Shown: piece after piece, positions 24,596 to 32,755 of the stretch
Layout of the letters: each line of letters starts with the position of its first letter
Numbering within the stretch: the stretch's first letter is position 1
NCBI GenBank assembly: GCA_913061145.1
Contig: CAJXUQ010000001.1
Coordinates: 1-64,000 of the forward strand
DNA: 64,000 bases
Reading direction: 5' to 3'
Source: an uncultured Haliea sp.
GTDB lineage: Bacteria > Pseudomonadota > Gammaproteobacteria > Pseudomonadales > Halieaceae
Notes under the pieces: generated by a model
What the model saw: only the letters and a program-made list of their open reading frames with translations
What the model was told of the DNA's origin: nothing
The model's database searches: none
Program-made: the position numbers and the translations under genes

Positions 24596-26989
24596 ATGCT
24601 GGAACCACTGGCCGCGGAACAGATTTATCGTGCCTGCTCGGGCGAAGGATTCGATTTCACCACCACAGAAGGCCTGGAGTCCCTGGACCTGCTGTATGGT
24701 CACGACCGGGCCCGCGACGCACTGAGTTTCGGCACCGCCATTCGCAGTGACGGGTTCAACCTCTACGTGCTGGGTGACCCCGGCCACGGCCGTCACGACC
24801 TGGTGGAGCAGTTCCTGGCCCAGCGCGCCGCGGCGGAGGACACGCCGGGTGACTGGGCCTACCGTTATAATTTTGACGACCCCACCTCACCGCGGTATCT
24901 GGCGCTGCCTGCCGGCATGGGCCGGCAACTGGTGGCCGACCTCACGCAACTGGTCGACGAACTCCGGGCGGCCATCCCCGCACTGCTCGAAAGCGAGGAA
25001 TACCAGAACCGCCTGCAGGACCTGAACCAGGCCATGGGGGAGCGTCAGCGCGATGCCATTGAAGCGATCCGCCGGGAGGCCCGTGAGCAGGACATCCTGC
25101 TGGTTTCCACGCCCAACGGATTCACCTTCGCGCCGGTTGACGGCAAAGCCGATAGCGACGCGATGATGTCGCCCGAGGATTTTCGTGCCCTGCCCAAGGC
25201 GGACAAGGAACGCATTGAGGCGACGGTGGAGATTCTGCAGCGCAAGCTGACGCAGGCCATTCGCCAGATGCCCCTGCTGGCCCGGGAGCTGCGCCAGCAG
25301 GTGGATACCCTCAATGCCGAGATGTTGACGACGGCCATCGGCGCACCGCTGACCGAACTGGAAGAACGCTACCAGCAGCAGCCCGCGGTGCTGGAGCACC
25401 TGGATGCCTGTCGTCAGGCGGTGCTGTCCCACGCGGCCGCGTTTCTGGCCGAGAATCCGGAGCTGTCTCCCGAGGCGGTGTTCAGCCGTTTCCAGGTCAA
25501 TCTGCTGGTCGACAACGCGGAGGCGAAGGGGGCGCCGGTGGTCTATCAGGACCTGCCCAGCCACCAGCACCTGGTGGGTCGCACGGAACATCATGTGCAC
25601 AACGGCACCCTGGTGACGGATTTCTCCCTGATCCGTGCCGGCGCACTGCACCGGGCCAATGGCGGGTACCTGGTGCTCGATGTGCGCGGCCTGCTGACCC
25701 AGCCCGGTGCCTGGGAAACGCTCAAACGCGTGCTGCGGGCGGGGCAGATCCGCACCGAGAGTCTCGAGCAGGCCTACGGCCTGATCAGCACCGTGAGCCT
25801 GGAGCCCGAACCCATTCCGCTGGATGTGAAGGTGGTGCTGTTGGGGGAGCGCCTGTTCTATTACCTCCTCTGCGAGCATGATCCGGAATTCCTGGAGCTG
25901 TTCAAGGTGCAGGCCGACCTGGAGGATACGCTGGACCGCGATCCTGCCAACCAGGCACTGTATGCGCGGATGATCGCGACACTGGCCCGGGACGCCGGCC
26001 TGCAGCCTCTCGATCGCGGCGGTGTGGCCGCGGTGATCGAGCGCGCCAGTCGCCTGGCCTCCGACCAGCGCAAGCTGACTGCGCGCCAGCGTGAACTGCG
26101 CGACCTGCTGCGGGAGGCGCAGCACTGGGCAATGGAGGCGGGTGCGACGACGATCGGCCGCGAACACGTAGAAACGGCGATCGAGCAGCAGTTGCGGCGC
26201 GCCAGCCGCCTGCGCGAGCGCAGTCACGAGGCGATCCACCGCGGCATCGTCATGATTGCCACCCAGGGTGAGGCCGTGGGGCAGGTCAACGGCCTGTCGG
26301 TCCTGTCGCTGGGCGACTTCGCGTTCGGCCAGCCGTCGCGCATCACGGCCACTGCGCGGCCCGGCAGTGGCCAGCTGGTGGATATCGAGCGCGAGGCGCG
26401 CATGGGCGGGCGCATACACACCAAGGGGGTGATGATCATTGCCCGCTACCTGGCGAACCGCTACGCGCCGGACACCACGTTGTCGCTGTCCGCCAGCCTC
26501 GCGTTCGAGCAGTCCTACGGTGGTGTTGACGGTGACAGCGCCTCGGTGGCGGAGATCTGCGCCCTGGTGTCGGCCATCAGCAAGGTGCCGTTGAAGCAGG
26601 CCTTTGCGGTGACCGGTTCGGTGAACCAGCGGGGTGAGGTGCAGGCCGTTGGTGGGGTGAACGAGAAGATCGAGGGCTTCTTTGATGTCTGCGCCGCGCG
26701 GGGCGAGGTGGACGGCCACGCGGTGTTGCTGCCAGCGAGCAATGTCGAACACCTCATGCTGAAGCAGGCGGTGCGTGCGGCCGTCGAGGCCGGGCGCTTC
26801 CGCATTTACGCCATTCACCATGTGGACGATGCCCTGACACTGCTCACCGGCCTGGAGCCGTCCGAGCTGGAGCAGCGCGTCACCCGGCGGCTCGCGGCGT
26901 TTTCCGCTGTGGTCAAGGCAGCGCGCGCGGATGATGATAGCGCTACGGCCGCCGCGCCCTCGAGCGAGGAGGTGGACGATGAACAGTGA
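24596..26989 (+). CDS. Lon-like (LonB/YcbZ-type) AAA protease
   Basis: 797 residues from ATG 24596 with AAAGGAGG eight bases upstream. The N-terminal AAA part has a Walker A in which Lys is replaced (LGDPGHGRHD), as commonly seen in this Lon-like branch, and a Walker B-like GGYLVLDVRGLL. A long coiled-coil insertion lies around 140-300. The C-terminal S16 protease domain has the Ser-Lys dyad: Ser in DGDSASVAE and Lys in GGVNEKIEGF. It should be a soluble proteolytic chaperone; ATP binding may be weak. It overlaps the universal stress gene by 11 bases, implying translational coupling. It is longer and domain-ordered differently from canonical Lon (no LAN domain). Confidence 0.9.
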   Translation: MLEPLAAEQIYRACSGEGFDFTTTEGLESLDLLYGHDRARDALSFGTAIRSDGFNLYVLGDPGHGRHDLVEQFLAQRAAAEDTPGDWAYRYNFDDPTSPRYLALPAGMGRQLVADLTQLVDELRAAIPALLESEEYQNRLQDLNQAMGERQRDAIEAIRREAREQDILLVSTPNGFTFAPVDGKADSDAMMSPEDFRALPKADKERIEATVEILQRKLTQAIRQMPLLARELRQQVDTLNAEMLTTAIGAPLTELEERYQQQPAVLEHLDACRQAVLSHAAAFLAENPELSPEAVFSRFQVNLLVDNAEAKGAPVVYQDLPSHQHLVGRTEHHVHNGTLVTDFSLIRAGALHRANGGYLVLDVRGLLTQPGAWETLKRVLRAGQIRTESLEQAYGLISTVSLEPEPIPLDVKVVLLGERLFYYLLCEHDPEFLELFKVQADLEDTLDRDPANQALYARMIATLARDAGLQPLDRGGVAAVIERASRLASDQRKLTARQRELRDLLREAQHWAMEAGATTIGREHVETAIEQQLRRASRLRERSHEAIHRGIVMIATQGEAVGQVNGLSVLSLGDFAFGQPSRITATARPGSGQLVDIEREARMGGRIHTKGVMIIARYLANRYAPDTTLSLSASLAFEQSYGGVDGDSASVAEICALVSAISKVPLKQAFAVTGSVNQRGEVQAVGGVNEKIEGFFDVCAARGEVDGHAVLLPASNVEHLMLKQAVRAAVEAGRFRIYAIHHVDDALTLLTGLEPSELEQRVTRRLAAFSAVVKAARADDDSATAAAPSSEEVDDEQ

Positions 26990-27725
26990 GGCGTTGCAGC
27001 AACAGCAGGCGCGCCGCGTGCTCGCCATGCTGGATGCGTCTCGCCACAGCCTGGCGGCGCTGCGGGCCGCGGTAGAGCTTGCGCATGCGCATCGGGCGGA
27101 GCTGGTGGCGCTGTATGTGGAGGACGAAAACCTGCTGCGTTCAGCGGACTTCCCCTTCGCGCGTGAAGTCGGCGCGCGCACCGGGCTGGCCAGGCCGCTG
27201 ACGGTCACCGGGATGCAGGCCACGCTGTCGCGGCAGCTGCAGCAGGTCAATCGCGCCCTGGAATCCGCAGCGGGCGGGCGCAGCCTGCGCTATTCACTGC
27301 AGGTGCGCCGCGGCGGCGTTGTCGCCGCCACGCTGGCGCAGGTCGGCCCCGCCGATATGCTGGTGCTGGGCAAGGCCGGGCTGTCCGCCTACTGCGGTGG
27401 TGTGCGGCTGGGTTCCACCTGTCGCGCGCTGCTGCAGCAGGCGCCCTGTACGGTGCTGGTTTACGACGAGAGTGCGCCGTTGCGCCCCGGGCCGCTGCGT
27501 GTGCTCTCACAGCCGGTGCCGTCGGAACTGCTGCAGCTACCGCTGTGCACCGCGGTTGAGGCGCTGCAGGCGCGCTCGGCGCGAGCGCTTGAACAGCAAC
27601 TGCAGCGTGCCAGCAGCGGCGCACTGCTGCTGCATCGCGCGGAGTTCAAGGTGCTGGCGGATGAAGATGCGCAGCTGCTGGCCAGGATTCCGGTGCCGGT
27701 TATCGTGCTGCCGGATCCGGCGTGA
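26979..27725 (+). CDS. Universal stress protein-like
   Basis: 248 residues from ATG 26979, inside the end of the Lon-like gene and behind GAGGAGG. The N-terminal half is a Usp fold: RRVLAMLDASRHSLAALRAAVELAHAH split over strand 1 and helix 1, then ALYVEDENLL, and ADMLVLGKAG with a G-rich C-terminal loop region (RLGSTCRALLQQAPCTVLVY). The second half is shorter, without a clear nucleotide loop. Usp proteins bind ATP and assist under stress; coupling with a Lon-like protease suggests a protein-quality role. It converges with the PNPOx-like gene, overlapping 26 bases. Confidence 0.8.
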   Translation: MNSEALQQQQARRVLAMLDASRHSLAALRAAVELAHAHRAELVALYVEDENLLRSADFPFAREVGARTGLARPLTVTGMQATLSRQLQQVNRALESAAGGRSLRYSLQVRRGGVVAATLAQVGPADMLVLGKAGLSAYCGGVRLGSTCRALLQQAPCTVLVYDESAPLRPGPLRVLSQPVPSELLQLPLCTAVEALQARSARALEQQLQRASSGALLLHRAEFKVLADEDAQLLARIPVPVIVLPDPA

Positions 27726-28176
27726 CGTCGGCCATCCGCTGCCGGTAGTCCCAGGTGAAGATGCGCTCCGGTTCCACGCGTATCAGCATTTCTTCTGCCT
27801 TGCGTGAGAGCAGCCAGTTGCCGACGCGCGATTCCTGCTGTCCCAGATAACGTTCCAGCAGCACCTCGAGCAGATCGCTGTCGCCCAGCGGGGTCATGCT
27901 GGCCCGACCCTGGCCCCGGGCCCCGTGGTAGGGCGGCTCGTTGGGTGATATTTCAAAGCCGACTCGCGGGTCGCGTTGCAGCAGTTTCACCAGCGCCGAT
28001 TTGCGGTGGGAAACGCACAGCAGCGCAGTGTCAGCGAATGCGTACCACACCGACACCACGCGCGGGTAGCCGTCGGTCCCGGTGCTGGCAAGGCGCAGCG
28101 GGAAGGTGCTTTCGCGCAGAAATTCGCAGGTGTCCTCGAGGGACCAGGGTCCCTTCAACGTCGGTGTCATGAGCAT
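27700..28176 (-). CDS. Pyridoxamine 5'-phosphate oxidase-fold flavin protein
   Basis: 158 residues from ATG 28176; another ATG six bases on is possible. The split-barrel pattern is visible: FLRESTFPLRLASTGTDGYPRVVSVWY over strands 1-3, LLCVSHRKSALVKLLQRDPRVGFEIS, then GQGRASM. Family members bind FMN, F420 or haem and reduce or monitor small molecules; which ligand applies is unknown. It ends tail-to-tail with the universal stress gene, and upstream lies the DUF1302 operon on the other strand. Confidence 0.8.
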   Translation of the reverse strand: MLMTPTLKGPWSLEDTCEFLRESTFPLRLASTGTDGYPRVVSVWYAFADTALLCVSHRKSALVKLLQRDPRVGFEISPNEPPYHGARGQGRASMTPLGDSDLLEVLLERYLGQQESRVGNWLLSRKAEEMLIRVEPERIFTWDYRQRMADVTPDPAAR

Positions 28177-28356
28177 CTTCAATCCATTGCCAGCCTGCAG
28201 TATAGGGCCCTTGTCCCCCAGCGTGAATGGCTGCACGCGGTATATTGCGATATGGGCAAAAATTGATCCTGAGCAACATTTCTGTGCCGATACCGGGTGA
28301 TACTGCTATCCTATTGCCAAGATAAATCCTAACAAAAGACAGCAGGAGCGCTGATT

Positions 28357-30216
28357 GTGAAAAAACAGCCCGGATGGTTTATTCCGCACCGTAAATCCAC
28401 GTTGATCCTGGCCCTGGTGGCCGCCGGCATGGCACTTCCCGCTTCGTCCCAGACCTTCCAGCTGGGGCCCTTCGAAGGCAATTTCTCCTCGAACATCTCT
28501 GTGGGCGCAAGTTGGCGCACGGAGGCCGCCGACCTCGGCGTATTGTCCCCGGGGAACACTGATGGGCGCGGTCGAGCGTCTTCCAGTACGGCGGATGACG
28601 GCAACCTCAACTACGACCGCGGCGACATGTTCTCCCTGCAGGTACGGGGTATCCACGACCTCGAACTGGCGGCGGACACCTACGGCATGTTCACCCGCGT
28701 GAAGTACTGGTACGACCACGAAGTGGGCACCAGCGATGTGCCCCACGGCCACGCGGCCAACGGCTACCAGCCCAACCGCAAGCTCGATACCTCGGACTTC
28801 GAGTCGCTGGCGCAGTACAGCGGCATCGAATTTCTCGACTACTACGTGTACGGCAGTTTCCAGCTGGGTGAAAGTCCGCTGGAATTGCGGGCCGGTAACA
28901 TGGTGCTGAGCTGGGGCGAAAGCACGTTTATCCAGAACGGTGTGAACGTCATCAACCCCTTCGACGTTACCGCCCTGCGCAAGCCGGGTTCGGAAATCAA
29001 GGAAGCGCTGCTGCCCGTCGGCATGGTGTACGCCAACTACGGCCTCACCTACGACCTCAGCGTGGAAGGCTTTGTGCAGTACGACTGGCAGCGCACCATC
29101 CTCGATGAGTGCGGCACCTACTGGAACGCCGCGGACCCCTACGGCGGCGGCTGCGACTACCTCACCATTTCCAATGCCATCCCGGATGGCGAGGCAGAGG
29201 CCGCCGGCCTGATCCTGCCCCGGGGTGCGGATGACGAGGCATCGGATTCCGGGCAATGGGGCCTGGCGTTGCGCTACTACGTGGAAGAACTGAACGGCAC
29301 CGAGTTCGGCCTGTACTACATGAACTACCACAGCCGCACCCCGATCTTCAGCGCCACCAACGCCACACAGAGCTTCGGCCTGCCGGTGAACTTTGGTGCC
29401 AACCCCGAGTTTTTCTTCGAGTTCCCCGAAGATATTGAACTCTGGGGCCTGACCTTCGCGACCAATGTGGGCGACTGGGCGGTATCCGGTGAGTTGAGCT
29501 ACCGTCCCGATTTCCCGCTGCAGATCAACACCACGGACCTGTTGCAGGCAGTGGCGCTGGGCACGGCGGCGGAATGGTCGCGCATGCTGTCGCGCTCGCT
29601 CGAGCAGGGGCCCGGTGGCTACGTTGCGGGCTACGACGACGTGTCCTACACCCAGTTCCAGATGACGTTCATCAAGTTTTTCGAGCAGGTGCTCGGGGCG
29701 CAGCGTCTGTCGTTCGCCAGCGAGGTGGGTGCCGTGTGGCTGAACGGTATGGACGACAGCATCAACTACGGCCGTTCGCCCAATTACGGCGTGGGTGATT
29801 TCGAGCCCTTCGCCAGCAACTTTGCCCTGTGGCCCGGGTCCCCCATCGCCTGTGATTCCCACCCCGCGGCAGAGGCCTTCGCCGGTATTCGTCCCAACAG
29901 CAACGGCGACTACTGCACCAACGATGGCTTCACCGATGACTTCTCCTGGGGTTACCGGGTGCGTGCCGGCCTCGAATACACCGACGTGATGGCAGGTATC
30001 AACCTGACGCCCAATATGGCATGGTCGCACGATGTACGGGGCAATTCGCCAGCACCGAACTTTGTCGAGGACCGTATAGCCTTGAGTGTGGGTGTTACGG
30101 CAGACTACCTCAACGTGTACCGCGCCGATCTGTCCTACACCAGTTTCTTCGGGGCGGATTATGACGAGTTGAAGGACCGTGACTTTGTCTCCCTCAGCTT
30201 CTCGGTGGCGTTCTAG
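28357..30216 (+). CDS. DUF1302 family outer-membrane protein
   Basis: 619 residues from GTG 28357 (AGGAG 12 bases upstream). A signal peptide ends near PASSQT, then GPFEGNFSSNISVGASWR and NLNYDRGDMFSLQVRG, AGNMVLSWGESTFIQNGVN and DVTALRKPGSEIKEALLPVG are the conserved marks of DUF1302. The alternating strand pattern and C-terminal Phe (SLSFSVAF) indicate an outer-membrane beta-barrel. It opens a tight operon with DUF1329, YCF48-like and RND genes. In related gammaproteobacteria this set is linked by genome context to lipid or sterol handling; biochemical function is not established. Confidence 0.9.
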   Translation: MKKQPGWFIPHRKSTLILALVAAGMALPASSQTFQLGPFEGNFSSNISVGASWRTEAADLGVLSPGNTDGRGRASSSTADDGNLNYDRGDMFSLQVRGIHDLELAADTYGMFTRVKYWYDHEVGTSDVPHGHAANGYQPNRKLDTSDFESLAQYSGIEFLDYYVYGSFQLGESPLELRAGNMVLSWGESTFIQNGVNVINPFDVTALRKPGSEIKEALLPVGMVYANYGLTYDLSVEGFVQYDWQRTILDECGTYWNAADPYGGGCDYLTISNAIPDGEAEAAGLILPRGADDEASDSGQWGLALRYYVEELNGTEFGLYYMNYHSRTPIFSATNATQSFGLPVNFGANPEFFFEFPEDIELWGLTFATNVGDWAVSGELSYRPDFPLQINTTDLLQAVALGTAAEWSRMLSRSLEQGPGGYVAGYDDVSYTQFQMTFIKFFEQVLGAQRLSFASEVGAVWLNGMDDSINYGRSPNYGVGDFEPFASNFALWPGSPIACDSHPAAEAFAGIRPNSNGDYCTNDGFTDDFSWGYRVRAGLEYTDVMAGINLTPNMAWSHDVRGNSPAPNFVEDRIALSVGVTADYLNVYRADLSYTSFFGADYDELKDRDFVSLSFSVAF

Positions 30217-30240
30217 ACCTAACGATAAAAGGAGTTACAC

Positions 30241-31605
30241 ATGAACAAGAGATTGATCGCCATGGGCCTGGCGTCGCTGCTCGGCATGGGCAGCAGCCTG
30301 GCTCTGGCCAAGGTCAGCCCGGAACAGGCCGCACGCCTCGGCGGCGAAGAACTGACACCGATGGGCGCGGAGCGCGCCGGCAACGCGGACGGCAGCATTC
30401 CGCGCTGGGAGGGCGGTTACCAGGAGCTGCCCGAGGGCTACACGCCGGGCGAGCGTCTGGTGGATCCGTTCAGCGCTGACCAGCCACTGTTTACCATCAC
30501 CGCGGACAACGTGGACCAATATGCGGACAAGTTGTCGCCCGGGCAGATTGCCATGTTCCGGCGTTACCCCGATACCTACCAGATGCCGGTCTATCCGTCG
30601 CGCCGCAGCGCGCGCCTGCCGGAATCCGAGTACACGCTGATCAAGGAGTGGGCGACCAAAACCGACCTGGTGGCGGGCGGCAACGGCCTTGTGGACTTCA
30701 AGGCCAACGTGCCTTTCCCGATACCGCAGAGCGGCATTGAGGTGATCTGGAACCACATCACGCGCTACCGCACACCGCTGGGTGTGAAGCGGCGCTACAT
30801 CCAGGCGCCGGTGCAGGCCAATGGCGCCTTCGCGCCCGTGCTGTTCGAGGAAGAGGCGATTTTCGCCAACCGTTTCCCCGATAACCCCAACCCCAACCGC
30901 CTGTTTGTCTTCCTGCAGCGCATCCTCGCCCCGGCCCGCCTTGAGGGCGATGTGCTGCTGGTACACGAGAACGTGGACCAGGTGAAAGAGCCGCGTTCGG
31001 CATGGGTCTATAACGCCGGCCAGCGACGTGTGCGGCGCGCGCCGAACATCGCCTATGACGGCCCGGGTGTGGCCTCCGACGGTCTGCGTACTGCGGATGA
31101 CCTCGATCTGTTCAATGGTGCTCCCGATCGCTACGACTGGGAGCTGGTTGGCAAGCGCGAGCTCTATATTCCCTACAACGCCTATGCCCTGCGTCGTGGC
31201 GACCTGGCCTACACCGATATCATCAAGCCCGGTCACATGGACCCGCAGTACCTGCGTTATGAACTGCACCGTGTGTGGGTGGTGGAGGCAACCCTGAAAG
31301 AGGATGCACGTCACATCTACGCCCGCCGCACGTTCTACGTGGATGAGGATACCTGGCAGATCGCTGTGGTGGATCACTATGACGGTCGTGGTGAGCTGTG
31401 GAAAATGAAAGAAGGGCACATGGTGATGCACTACCAGGTTGCGGTGCCCTGGCTCGCCGCAGAGTCTCTGCACGACCTGATCTCCGGTCGCTATGTGGTG
31501 ATCGGCCTCGACAACGAGGAGCGTGGCTACCAGTACGACTTCGACTACGTGGGTAATTTTGAGGACTTCACCCCGGCGGCCCTGCGCCGTGCCGGCCGCC
31601 GCTAG
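30241..31605 (+). CDS. DUF1329 family periplasmic protein (LolA-like fold)
   Basis: 454 residues from ATG 30241 with AAAGGAG eight bases before. A signal peptide ends in SLALA. Conserved DUF1329 blocks include LGGEELTPMGAERAGNADGSIPRW, split by the linker, FPIPQSGIEVIWNHITRYR region, and MDPQYLRYELHRVWVVEATLK. The family adopts a LolA/LppX-like lipid-carrying half-barrel, so a periplasmic shuttle between the RND pump and the DUF1302 barrel is a reasonable inference. It lies 24 bases after DUF1302 and 10 before the YCF48-like gene. Confidence 0.9.
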   Translation: MNKRLIAMGLASLLGMGSSLALAKVSPEQAARLGGEELTPMGAERAGNADGSIPRWEGGYQELPEGYTPGERLVDPFSADQPLFTITADNVDQYADKLSPGQIAMFRRYPDTYQMPVYPSRRSARLPESEYTLIKEWATKTDLVAGGNGLVDFKANVPFPIPQSGIEVIWNHITRYRTPLGVKRRYIQAPVQANGAFAPVLFEEEAIFANRFPDNPNPNRLFVFLQRILAPARLEGDVLLVHENVDQVKEPRSAWVYNAGQRRVRRAPNIAYDGPGVASDGLRTADDLDLFNGAPDRYDWELVGKRELYIPYNAYALRRGDLAYTDIIKPGHMDPQYLRYELHRVWVVEATLKEDARHIYARRTFYVDEDTWQIAVVDHYDGRGELWKMKEGHMVMHYQVAVPWLAAESLHDLISGRYVVIGLDNEERGYQYDFDYVGNFEDFTPAALRRAGRR

Positions 31606-31615
31606 GTAGGCCGCC

Positions 31616-32755
31616 GTGTGTAGCGCAGGAGCGGTGAAGGGCCTGGTGCGGCCTTTCACCTGGCTGTTGGGCTTGCTGGTTCTTGCGCTGCCTGCGCAAG
31701 CTGGCGAGGAGTTTGCGTTTCTGCCCGCGGTGCGCATGGATGACCCGCAGCATGCGCAGTTGTTGGACATTGCGCTGGCGGGTGAGCGCCTGGTCGCGGT
31801 CGGTGAGCGCGGCGTTATCGTGCTCAGCGATGACCACGGCGCGAGCTGGCAGCAGGCCGATGTGCCGGTCAGTGCCACCCTGACCGCACTGCATTTTCCA
31901 CAGCCCGACGTGGGCTGGGCCGTGGGCCATTCCGGTGTCATTCTGCACACCACCGATGGTGGGCTCAGCTGGGCACTGCAGTTTGACGGGCGGGATGCCA
32001 ACCGGCAGTACCTCGCCTGGGCAGAATCCCGCGTTGCCGCGCTGGAGGAAGCCGTGGCCGCCAATGAGGATCCCGAGCAGCAGGACGCGCTGGAATACGC
32101 ATTGGATGATGCCGTGTTTGCGGTGGACGATGCGGCCGAGGCGATCGAGACCGGGCCGGCCGACCCTTTCCTGGATGTGCTGTTCCTGGACGCCAGAACC
32201 GGCTTTGCCGTGGGCGCCTATGGCATGCTCTACCGCACCGAAAATGGTGGTGAGGACTGGCAGATCGCCGTGGACGGCGTAGCCAATCCGGATCGCTTCC
32301 ACTATTACGCGATGGCTGCGGGCGCCGACGGTCGCCTCTATTTGAGCGGCGAAGCCGGTCTGCTGTATTACTCCGCCGACCGGGGCGCGAACTGGACCCG
32401 GGTTGAAGATCTCTACGACGGCTCACTGTTCGGCACCGTCGTCAGCGAGGGCACCGTCTATACATTCGGCCTGCGTGGTCATGTCTTCGCCTCTGCGGAC
32501 GAGGGTGTGAACTGGGCTGAAGTGGCAAACGACGAGCGCAGCAGCCTCTACGGCGGGGTGCGTCTGGCCGACGGTCGCGCACTGATGGTGGGCTCCGGTG
32601 GTCTCGTACTGGCCTTTGACGCTGGCGGTAATCGGCAGGCCTGGCGACATCCGTCCCGCGCCAGCCTGTCGTCGGCGGTGCAGGCTGACAATGGCGATAT
32701 CTGGCTGGTTGGCATGAAAGGCCTGACGGCACTGAGTGAGGCAAAATCCCTGTGA
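31616..32755 (+). CDS. YCF48-related beta-propeller protein, exported
   Basis: 379 residues from GTG 31616; a second GTG at 31634 is also possible. The N-terminal hydrophobic segment (WLLGLLVLALPAQA) is a signal peptide. The rest shows repeated BNR/YCF48 blades: AVGERGVIVLSDDHGASWQQ, GHSGVILHTTDGGLSWALQ, GAYGMLYRTENGGEDWQ and YYSADRGANWTR, each with the Ser/Thr-x-Asp-x-Gly-x-Trp box broken over the loop. In photosynthetic organisms YCF48 helps assemble photosystem II, but here the propeller more likely scaffolds the envelope export complex. It overlaps the RND gene by four bases (GTGA). Confidence 0.87.
   Translation: MCSAGAVKGLVRPFTWLLGLLVLALPAQAGEEFAFLPAVRMDDPQHAQLLDIALAGERLVAVGERGVIVLSDDHGASWQQADVPVSATLTALHFPQPDVGWAVGHSGVILHTTDGGLSWALQFDGRDANRQYLAWAESRVAALEEAVAANEDPEQQDALEYALDDAVFAVDDAAEAIETGPADPFLDVLFLDARTGFAVGAYGMLYRTENGGEDWQIAVDGVANPDRFHYYAMAAGADGRLYLSGEAGLLYYSADRGANWTRVEDLYDGSLFGTVVSEGTVYTFGLRGHVFASADEGVNWAEVANDERSSLYGGVRLADGRALMVGSGGLVLAFDAGGNRQAWRHPSRASLSSAVQADNGDIWLVGMKGLTALSEAKSL

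Noticed and set aside
24887-27250. Long minus-strand open frame opposite the Lon-like gene
   Set aside because: It is His/Gln/Arg-rich nonsense opposite a strongly recognised protease, with no start signal or family.
28306-30030. Minus-strand frame opposite DUF1302
   Set aside because: Codon-bias shadow of a recognised outer-membrane protein gene.
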